From Pardosa pseudoannulata (taxonomy: Eukaryota; Arthropoda; Arachnida; Araneae; Lycosidae), in NCBI GenBank assembly GCA_032207245.1, contig CM063499.1:85074887-85138886 (forward strand): 64,000 nt of DNA. Reading direction: 5' to 3'. Below, piece after piece: positions 36,527 to 64,000 of the stretch. Position 1 is the first letter of the stretch. Each line of letters starts with the position of its first letter. The notes beneath the pieces were generated by a model. That model saw nothing but the letters and a program-made list of their open reading frames with translations, ran no database searches and was not told the origin of the DNA. A program made the position numbers and the translations under genes.

Positions 36527-38266
36527 GGGTAAAATGGACCATCCCCTATTATTTATTTTATTTATTATTTTTAATGTTTAATATTTTGATACATAGATGA
36601 CAGCACTGCAGTCTTGAAAATGAATGTGTATTTGTGTGTTTAGCTGACAATTTAGCCATTTTATTCTAGAAAGTTTATTTGTGGTAGTCAGAAGTAAATA
36701 TTTTCATCATAACATATCTTCTTCTCTTCATTTAAGAATTGTGATTTATAGGATTTAACTTCTCACAATAAAGAGCTAAGATAATGTATTATTATATTTA
36801 ATGTAGCTAAAACAATTTAAGGTTTGTTCTTTTTTTTTGTTTGGACATTTTTGCCAGTATTACACATGGGGTAAAATGGACCACCAGAACCTGGGGTAAA
36901 ATGGACCATGGTCCATTTTCCAGGTTGTGTTTTTATTTCTGTATCCCATATGCTTTTCTAAGTTGATTTTATGTGTGATACTTTAAAAAATATGCAATCA
37001 GGATTTAAAGTAACAGATACATGGCCATTCAATAAAAAGTCTTTGAGGATATTGAATATCTCTCATCATATGTTACTGATCAACCATCACCAGATTTTGA
37101 ATTACCAAGTACAGCTGATCGTCAACCAAGCACAGGTTATCAACAATCAAGCGTAAGCATAGATGATCAGCAACCAAATACATCACAATCAGTTCAAAGT
37201 GAAAATCATCAGTTGAAAACAATATTACCTTTTGAATTACGCCCCTTGGCAAAAGCTAGCATGCACAAGACAACAAACAACCGAAAAAAGAGTGCATCAA
37301 AAATTCTAACTGATACACCAGTAAAAATGATGATTGAAAAAGATGTCAAAGAGAAGGAAGAGAAAAAATTAAAGCAGAAAAATGCTGCTTTAGTTAAAAC
37401 TAGAAAGAATTTAGAAAAAATGTTAGTCTTAGCTATACAGAAAAATGATAAAACTGTGCATTTTAAAGAAAATAAAGAAAATTTATGTCGATCAGAAAGT
37501 TCGAGTGATTCGGAAAATATGTCTGTTTATAGTGATACACAACATATGTCTGTTTATAGTGATACAAAACGAAGATAAATAAAGCAATTCACAGCATGAT
37601 GCTAAATTTGATAATGAATTTAAAGTTGGCAAGTATGTTTTGGTTAAATTTTTGACAAAAAAGACAGTGGTTCATTTTGCTGGTTTAATAACAGGAAAAA
37701 ATGATGATTACATTCCTCTGAAATTTATGAGGCAAAAACCTAATCAAAATGTGTTCATTTTCCCTCACAATATTGATTAATCACTTGGAAATGTTCAAGA
37801 TATTGTGATGAGTCTCCCAGATCCTACTGCTTCTCAAGAAAATAGCAGACTTTCAGTAACACACAAATCTTTTGGTATATCATTCATTAACTTCAATATT
37901 CGCTAATATTATGCTTTATATGTACAGATTGAAGCTATAGAAAATAAATATAATACATTTTGTGTTTTTTACTATTAAATAACGTACTACATTTAAGTTA
38001 TCTTTAGAAATTTTTTTGCCGTCCATTTTACCCCATGCCATGGACAATTTTACCCCGGGGTCGGGGTAAAATGGTCCACTTTGTCACTTGCTATTAAAGA
38101 AATTGTAATAAAAAAAGTAATTATAATAATTGGTTTTGACTGAGTGTAATATAAAGCCTAATATATAGGTAATATGCATATATATATTTTCAGATTCAAA
38201 AAGTCATTAGTTTGAGAGTAAATACTCAAAATTCACAAAAGAAGACCATTTTACCCTGGTTTCCCC
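36527..38266 (+). mobile_element. pogo-like element with GGGGTAAAATGG repeats
   Basis: Starts GGGGAGACCGGGGTAAAATG and ends CATTTTACCCTGGTTTCCCC, flanked by TA (36525-26, 38267-68). The motif GGGGTAAAATGG recurs internally at about 36868, 36893 and 38064 and inverted at about 38024. It contains a 22-bp palindrome at 36898-36919. Encodes only the C-terminus of a transposase. Confidence 0.88.
36971..37900 (+). pseudogene. pogo-like transposase C-terminal remnant
   Basis: TLKNMQSGFKVTDTWPFNKK (36977 onward) is the conserved end of the CENP-B/Tigger/pogo DDE domain. After a frameshift near 37040, 37213-37578 encodes a Lys/Glu-rich tail, and after further breaks about 37600-37850 encodes KYVLVKFLTKKTVVHFAGLI then DIVMSLPDPT, the small C-terminal domain seen in insect Tigger-like proteins. 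HTH and catalytic domains are absent. Confidence 0.8.
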
Positions 38267-38539
38267 TATATATTACATGGAACATTACAATAAGAGGAAA
38301 AACTTTTTTAATCTAGTAAAAGCGCTCAAAATTCAGAAAACTGTTTCATCAGGTAGAAAAAGTTCAAGTTCTAAATCTGAAAATATTTGCTAACTTATAC
38401 AGGATTAATATAAAATCAAGAATATTAATAATAAATTAATGATATATATAGAACAAGGCTTTTTTTATTATATTCAAATACAAAAATTTCAGCAAAGAAT
38501 TAACATTAACTCAATATATTGCATACATATATACAAAAT

Positions 38540-39454
38540 TTACTTCTGAGTTTTGAAATCTGAATCAGTTAAATATAAATTCCCATAATGCATTTTCATT
38601 AGCAGAATATCACTGATCCACTCTCGAGATTTTATTTTTTCTGAGATACACAGAAACTTTAAGAAGTCTAATACAAAATAAGATTTTTGTGTGATATACA
38701 GATTTAAAATATTATTATACAATGCTGGAAAAGCAGCAATGTAAAATAATACATCATCTTTGAGACACAAATTCAAATTTATGCTATCAACACACAAGTT
38801 GATAAAATGTTTAATAAACAGTTCTTCATCTTCAGAGTTCAATAGATTAAAAGGAAATTGTAAGAATATGTTTAAAGAATGAATCTCTTTGGGCAGTAAA
38901 AATGAAAAACATGGTTGTTCAATAGAATTAAACAGTTGAAATGTTAAGTAACCCACGACTGGGTTGCCTTCACTTTGTATGAAAGCTTCTTTTAAAATTT
39001 TCACAGTTTTCTGTACATTTGCTTTACTCTCTTGACATGCTTGTATCAAGACAGAATTTTTAACAGTCAATCGAACTGAGATTAGTTCATGAATATTTGT
39101 TATTGTCGCACATAATTTTAGTAAAGATAATAATTCAATCTCTAGAGCTGGTGTAAAACATGAAATGATCGTCAGTTTGTACCACGCACACAGATTCTGC
39201 GATTTATAAAATTCACGTACATCTTTCATAAAATTTGTATACAAAATACTAGAAATAATTTTATAATCATTAAGCTTCTTTAATGCCAAAAGAACGTTTT
39301 TTAAAATCGAGCATGGTAACGATTTTTGAAGAACCAAAGAACCGATCTTACATATAATTTTGGGCAAATTCTTAATTTCTTCATTCTTTTCAAATAAATG
39401 TGCATTTTCTTGAATTTTCCTTAAGATTATGTTCATAGATACAGACGAATTCAT
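38540..39454 (-). CDS. Single-exon gene, 304-residue helical protein of unknown function
   Basis: An uninterrupted 304-codon frame beginning MNSSVSMNIILRKIQENAHL. An in-frame TAA lies 15 nt upstream of the ATG, which fixes the start. An AATAAA signal (TTTATT on the plus strand, about 38464-38469) lies about 70 nt after the stop. The protein is Leu/Ile-rich with regularly spaced hydrophobic residues, suggesting a helical-repeat fold. It has no signal peptide, no clear membrane segment and no transposase or reverse transcriptase motif. I do not recognise the family. An intronless gene for an all-helical protein recalls the DNA-repair scaffold FANCF, and the C-terminal W-x2-D-hydrophobic pattern is loosely compatible, but this is too weak to name. 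It is divergent from MYO6 and downstream of no TIR element, so a host gene is likely. Confidence 0.75.
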   Translation of the reverse strand: MNSSVSMNIILRKIQENAHLFEKNEEIKNLPKIICKIGSLVLQKSLPCSILKNVLLALKKLNDYKIISSILYTNFMKDVREFYKSQNLCAWYKLTIISCFTPALEIELLSLLKLCATITNIHELISVRLTVKNSVLIQACQESKANVQKTVKILKEAFIQSEGNPVVGYLTFQLFNSIEQPCFSFLLPKEIHSLNIFLQFPFNLLNSEDEELFIKHFINLCVDSINLNLCLKDDVLFYIAAFPALYNNILNLYITQKSYFVLDFLKFLCISEKIKSREWISDILLMKMHYGNLYLTDSDFKTQK

Positions 39455-40396
39455 ATTGTTAATGATTTAAATCACTCAAAAATAACTACTTATACTCCTA
39501 AATATTAAAAACTCCCTTAAAACAACTAAACATTTTAACATTCTACAATTAAATTAATATTTATAAATAAATTTTAAGACAACAGCATTACAACGACACT
39601 CCATCGTTTAACACACTTTCATGTTCCGCGCGCCAGATGTAAATATAAACAACATGAAATCACGTACCTTCTCGTTTGCGCGATAATGGCGTCGTTTCTC
39701 GTCCAAAACGAGACCATAGACTAAACCGAAAACGAGACTAAGGTGATCAAAAAGTCTCGAAACAGGACGAGACGCAGAATATTACCGTCAAAAAAGGGAA
39801 TCGCACATGAATCTCGTAACAAAAGATAAAATCACGTGTTTCATAAATCAAAGAAAAGCTTAAATTCACTCGATTATGAAACCAAAACAGAAACAACAGA
39901 AAGCGAATTTATCTGACGTAAAGCTTATTTACAGTGCATTTTTGAAATGCTTTATGATGTTTTATTTTAGTACCACATGGAAAACAGTTCATTCCATGAA
40001 ATTTATAAGTAATCTTGGATGAATTTGTACATAATTTACTTTTTCTTGTTACAATCTTATATCAAATTTAAACGTATAAGCATCAGGACATCATTCAGGA
40101 ATTCTGACTTTCTTAAAAACAGTCTGTGGTTTAAAACTCGAGAGAAATACTCTTATCCACGTTATGGTCTACTCACTAAAACTTCTATTTAATATAGGAT
40201 GATTTTCTGATAATGTTTAATGCTTAAAACCGTTCGAAAACAAAGAGAAAATAAGGTTACAAACCCAATATGAATGTACCTCAATCATCCATGAAAATTT
40301 CGATTTTGGTTGAATATCTCAAAACGCAACAATTTAGCATATCTAACTGTTCATATGAAAGAAAATTTACCACTTAAGCAAATGTGCATTTAGATA
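39455..40396. other. Divergent intergenic region
   Basis: Separates the minus-strand single-exon gene from MYO6. CpG-richer at 39600-39900, then AT-rich. No repeats found. Confidence 0.45.
39600..39900. promoter_or_regulatory. CpG-richer divergent upstream region with TCTCG/CGAGA motifs
   Basis: This stretch between the single-exon gene and MYO6 is richer in CpG than its surroundings (GTTCCGCGCGCC, TTTGCGCGATAATGGCGTCG). It contains several TCTCG and CGAGA half-sites, including TCTCGTCCAAAACGAGA near 39697 and a GTCTCG...CGAGAC pair near 39752. It probably includes the promoter of the minus-strand gene and possibly of MYO6. No TATA or initiator can be assigned. Confidence 0.4.
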
Positions 40397-40558
40397 TAAG
40401 GTGATTTCACGCAGTAGGGCAAATTCTCAAATTATGACAATTCTGGCTTTAGTTTCAAACGGAAGGACAGTTTATTGTTTGTCTATTGGCTGTTGTAAAA
40501 ATGAAAATGAATGGGAAGGGCATTATAGTAGTTTGTGACAATGCGACAAATTGCCTTA
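40397..40558. mobile_element. Short MITE (family H), copy 2
   Basis: TAAGGTGATTTCACGCAGTA...GCGACAAATTGCCTTA, matching the copy at 22643 over most of its length (AAATTCTCAAATTATGACAA, AAACGGAAGG, GGGAAGGGCATTATAGTA). Confidence 0.75.
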
Positions 40559-40763
40559 TTAGGTATATCACGAAGAAAGAATTTCTATAAGACTCATTAT
40601 AACATATTATTTCTGCATTGTTGGTACAGCTACAGTAATAAATAATCATAGAAAAGAAGTGATTCATGAAAATACTGAATAGATATCATTATGAAGTTAC
40701 ATTTATGTTCATCCAACTAAAAACTTTTTTTGAACACAAAACTTTTATTTATTTTTTTTGCAG

Positions 40764-40915
40764 AAAATTGAGATGAAAGAACAGCAAACAGAAAATAAAT
40801 TTACGATTGGTTACAAAGTTGTGACGCAAAATGTGCAAATCCCCTACCAAAACCACCGGTCTCGCAACTCGGACACAAACGAAAGTTACAGGTTGTTGAT
40901 TCTCTTTAGCATCAG
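40764..40915 (+). other. MYO6: Possible untranslated 5' exon of MYO6
   Basis: A strong polypyrimidine acceptor (TTTATTTTTTTTGCAG) is followed by 152 nt of more balanced composition and a CAG|GTACGT donor. It lies 2.3 kb upstream of the first MYO6 coding exon, which itself starts with an acceptor at 43200-43201 and so needs an upstream exon. It has an open frame but no recognisable protein. The assignment is positional. Confidence 0.35.
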
Positions 40916-41412
40916 GTACGTAAAGTGCTACTTTTGTTATTTTCTGTTAAAGGGAGTATTGTAATTTCATTCCCTTACATTTTATGGAAATCTAAAGCTT
41001 CTAAAGTGCGATTTGTATTACCATTGGATTTTATTGAAGTAACAATATATTTATATATCCCTTTTATTGTGAGTTTTAAACTTAGTTGAACTAATTTTAT
41101 CCTAACAATTAGACTCTTTAAAAATTTATTTTTAGTTATTACAGTTACTTTTCTCTCGCTTTTGGGTCTCCGATTCTAAAATTTATTAAAAAAAATATAT
41201 AAAACTAAAAGATTATTTTGCTTCAGTTGTCTTTTCTTGAGCTCTTTGACGAAACTTAATATGTGATCAAACCTCATAATTTGCATTGACGCTGGGCCGC
41301 TTTTTACGTATTTTATGCATTATTAAAATGCATTTTTAAATAGATTACAGAATCTGTATTAATAACAGGTGATTAACCTACCAAAAAATAAAGTATGAAA
41401 AGAAAAATGGTT
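40916..41412. other. Putative MYO6 5' intron, nothing recognised
   Basis: AT-rich, no repeats seen. Confidence 0.45.
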
Positions 41413-42905
41413 TTAAACATTAAATAGATCGTTTCGTAAGCAAAGTTTATTCTTGTCCCCAACCACGGCCGTAAAATATTTCTTGATATATTAGTATATT
41501 AATTGCAAAATTATATATAAATATATATACTCTGTGTTTTAAATGAGAAGCATATATTTTTAAAATCTTAATTGCATTATAATATATTCCACATGTATAC
41601 TGTAACATAATAGATCTTTTTGAAAATCATGGTATTGCTTGCATATTAAGTAAAAGAGATACTTTAGCAAAAATCGTTTTTGATTCATCTTATTTAATTT
41701 ACTTCTGTAATAAAAACACAGAGCAATGTTACAAATGAGTTATATATGTTTAAATGAATTATTAAACATTTTCTGTTAAACATTAAATAGATCATTTCGT
41801 AAGCAAAGTTTATTTTTGTCCTCAACAACGGCCATAAAATATTTCTTGATATATTAGTATATTAATTGCAAAATTATACAAAAATATATATACTCTGTGT
41901 TTTAAATGAGAAACATATATTTTTAAAATCTGAATTGCATTATAATATATTCCACATGTATACTGTAACATAGTAGATCTGTTTGAAAATTATGGTATTG
42001 CATATTAAGTAAAAGAGATACTTTAGCAAAAATCGTTTTGGATTCATCTTATTTAATTTGCTTCTATAATAAAAACACAGAGCAATGTTACAAGTGAGTT
42101 ATATATGCATGGTTTCCGCGCACCTGGAAAGTCATGGAAAATCATGAATTTAGACAATGGATTAATTTTGTCATGGAAAGTCTTGATTTTTCAAACAAAA
42201 TGAGTAAAAGCCATGGAAAGTCATGGATCCGCTAAACTACCAATTAAAAAAAATGCATTGAATTGTTTAATTCTATTTTTACTTGTCATTTGACTGAAGT
42301 TACTGAATTTGGTATTTATGTATTATTCTATTGACCCTATTGCCAAGTAAAATTTGTTCACCAAGGAAACTCAAAGTAAGAAAGCTTAATGGGTGGGTAA
42401 ATGTATATTATTCTGGGTTTTTTCTTAAATTGTAGATTAAAATTTTATTAATATAATAATTAATATTTTTTAATAAAAATTAGTTAAGAATTTTGCATAA
42501 AATATAAGTTTATCTCTAGGGCTATTGTATATAAACATTATAGGGTTACATTTGGCTATTATTCATGGTCACCAGGATAATACCAAAGTACCCTGAATTC
42601 AAATTGGAAACATTTTGATTGAAAAATTGCTGTATGATTAAACTTAGGTATGTAGATAAAACAATTTATTTTTATGTGAGTTTATTAACACTTATAAAGT
42701 AAGTTTATAGTTTTTTTATGATAAAATTCGTGTAATTTCTCTAAAAGCATATATTTTATTTGTATGTACATCAGAAGTATTATTCATATATACTTTAATG
42801 AAAGCTTTTTAAAGTCATGGAAAATGATCTGCTAAATCAGGGAAAGTCATGGATTTGAAAAATTTTATTTTGGCAGATACTCTGTATATGTTTAAATAAA
42901 TTTTG
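41413..42905. repeat. Tandem duplication, unit about 363 bp, second unit interrupted
   Basis: TAAACATTAAATAGATC at 41414 and 41777 start two near-identical units. Unit 1 is intact. Unit 2 contains the family G insertion at 42108-42884 and resumes at 42885. Confidence 0.92.
42108..42884 (+). mobile_element. 6-bp-TSD MITE (family G), copy with preserved empty site
   Basis: Starts CATGGTTTCCGCGCACCTGG and ends TTTGGCAGATACTCTG. Flanked by exact TATATG (42102-42107, 42885-42890). The undisturbed target is present in tandem unit 1 at 41743-41748 (GAGTTATATATGTTTAAATG). Subterminal AAGTCATGGAAA direct repeats. No coding capacity. Confidence 0.93.
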
Positions 42906-43210
42906 ATACTGTAAAAGTTATATTCAAAATGTAATGATTTTAATTCAAATGGGGTGTACAAAATTCTGAAGCAATCGTTTCTTTAGATTGTTATTAACAG
43001 ATTATATATTGTTTTAAAGTTGTATTGTTCAAATATACCTCTGCATAATAAATATTTAATGTAGGTGTAACTTCATTGAGTAAGGTACTTAGAAATGTTG
43101 ATTAATTATAATAATTCATCATTAAAAATATTGTGTACATTGACTTTTATTTAACTTCTATATTACCTGATTGTAATGATTTAAAATTTTTTAAAGCTTA
43201 GATTGATGCA

Positions 43211-62514
<19,304 letters not shown>

Positions 62515-62884
62515 GTAATTCTACTTTTTACTTAATTTTTTTTCTCTTAAATATTTCTTTTCACAGCTATCATATTTTTCCAAACGTAAGCTAAGAATTC
62601 TTCAAACGTGATACAAATTTTTAAAGCTTTTACAAAAAAAATTATAAAATTGTATTTAAGATGGGGGAGGGAAATGTATAACATTGAAACATGTTACAGA
62701 GAAGGCATAAATGTTGGGAAATGGACAGCAAGAAATTTGTATGGAAAAGTTCAAACTGCAAGTGATTGTCCTTGCTAGTATTCTAATAGCAGCATGACTG
62801 CTCAGTATTTCTCTGTAAATATAAAACAGGTTTGAGAATGCGGAAGAAAAAAATAAAAGAATGCTTTATTGTAACCCTTTCTTC
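62515..62884. other. MYO6 intron 9, nothing recognised
   Basis: Unique AT-rich sequence after exon 9. Confidence 0.5.
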
Positions 62885-63560
62885 TTCTAAAGCACTACAG
62901 CCTGTTACAGGCCAAGGCTGTCCCAAGCAGTTTTTTCCATCCGTTCCTATCTGCTGCAAGACTCCTCCAATTTCCCTTTTTGACAGTAGTCAAGTCCCTT
63001 TCTACTGAGTCAATCCACCTAATTGGTGGTCTTCCTCTGCCCCATGGGATTAGTGAAAGTGGGCTGTTTTACTGGGTTTATGTCATCAAGTCGGAATAGG
63101 TGTCCAAGCCATCGCAGTCTATTGATTTTTATGACTTTAACAACATGAGTTTGTTTATATTTTTTAGTTAAGTCCCTCTGTACTGACTGAGTCAAGCCAC
63201 CTAATTGGTGATCTTCCTCGTTTCCTCTGCCCCATGGGATGAGTGAAAGTGAGCTGTTTTACTGGGTTTATGTCATCAAGTCGGAATAGGTGTCCAAGCC
63301 ATCACAGTCTATTGATTTTAATGACTTTAACATGAGGTTGCTTATATTTTTTATAAATTTCAAAACTGAATAAGGATCTCCAAGAATTATTCTCTTGAAC
63401 TGACCAAATATTTTTCTTAACAGTTTCCGTTCAAAAGTCAGCAATTAATTTCCATGCAATTTGGTTATTGCCCAGCATTCACTTCCATAGGAGCAGAATA
63501 GGTCGAAGTAGAGTTTTATAGATGTTAATTTTCGTTTTGAAACTTATAAATCAAGATTTT
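62885..63560 (-). pseudogene. LINE reverse transcriptase C-terminal fragment
   Basis: The minus strand encodes, with breaks, INIYKTLLRPILLLW, a WLGHLFRLDDINPVKQLTF block and QRKRGRSPIRWLDSVSTEG. The RWLGH...RGRPxxRWLD order marks the C-terminus of a non-LTR reverse transcriptase. Several stops. A 178-bp segment is tandemly duplicated inside it. Confidence 0.8.
62993..63348. repeat. Tandem duplication inside the LINE fragment, unit about 178 bp
   Basis: AGTCCCTTTCTACTGAGTCA (62993) recurs as AGTCCCTCTGTACTGACTGA (63171), and both continue through CATCAAGTCGGAATAGGTGT to TGACTTTAACA. Confidence 0.88.
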
Positions 63561-64000
63561 AATTGGTTTTTAAGGCCATATTGTAACCCTTTACATTTGA
63601 AAATAAAACAACTTTTTCTATTTATTTCATTTGGAAATGAATATATTTAGAAACTTAAGCAATATAAACAAAAAATATTAAAAATAAGGGCTATTTTTGA
63701 CAGAAAAGTTTATTTTCTGAAAAATTAGCAGATCCATATATAAGCTGACTCCTTTAGTTTAACCTTGGAAAAGATTTCAGAATTTTCTTAGCTTATACTT
63801 GGAAATATATGGTACTCTAATTAATTATTCTAAAATAATAATAGAGGTTTCTTCTGCCTAACTATTTTAATAACTCACATTAATGTTTTGTGTTGAATTT
63901 GTGTTATTAATTTTCCATGATTTTTGAGATTTTTGACTTTATGTTTAATATTGCTACATTTCCTTCATATATGCAATTATTCTAAAATAATAATAATTGA
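63561..64000. other. MYO6 intron 9, TIR-like end
   Basis: TTAGCTTATACTTGGAAATA then TATGGTA at 63788-63814 is the inverse of a terminus seen at 35811. The rest is AT-rich. Confidence 0.35.

Noticed and set aside
38540..39454. Naming the single-exon gene FANCF
   Set aside because: Only the intronless layout and a loose C-terminal pattern agree; no diagnostic motif can be shown by eye.

Overview
The window is AT-rich animal nuclear DNA (long (AT)n tracts, kilobase-scale introns with GT-AG junctions, dense DNA transposons, LINE fragments, a tRNA-derived SINE). Intron size, transposon types and an intact BANP gene suggest an arthropod, possibly a chelicerate such as a spider. That assignment is inference.

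Three genes are supported. (1) BANP, a BEN-domain nuclear protein, lies on the minus strand from 30842 down to 11603. I built it as eight coding exons whose phases all join into 341 codons plus stop. (2) A single-exon, minus-strand gene for a 304-residue leucine-rich helical protein lies at 38540-39454. I do not recognise it. (3) Myosin VI (MYO6) lies on the plus strand. Its ATG is at 43211, and nine coding exons with consistent phases reach 62514. They cover the N-terminal subdomain, P-loop and switch I of the motor. The rest of the gene is beyond the window. The single-exon gene and MYO6 point away from each other, and the interval between them (39455-40760) is locally richer in CpG and likely carries promoters.

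Layout: 1-11600 is intergenic, with two long (AT)n arrays, a minus-strand LINE fragment, piggyBac-like MITEs, a nested solo LTR and a 291-bp tandem duplication. 11603-30842 is BANP, its introns filled with TIR elements, pogo/hAT remnants, a second solo LTR and RTE-tailed repeats. 31100-38300 is intergenic: a LINE fragment split by two hAT insertions, a SINE, and a 1.7-kb pogo-like element. 38540-39454 is the single-exon gene. 40760-64000 is MYO6, whose introns hold piggyBac, hAT, Tigger-like, 6-bp-TSD and SINE insertions.

I see no operon-like system, CRISPR, toxin system or other novel cellular machinery. The most informative features are target-site duplications and empty sites that can be read directly: a MITE family with 6-bp duplications (three copies, one with its empty site preserved in a tandem duplicate), four hAT insertions with perfect or near-perfect 8-bp duplications, two solo LTRs with 5-bp duplications, and TTAA-bounded piggyBac-type elements including one whose transposase is internally deleted. 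All boundaries were read by eye. No database search was run.
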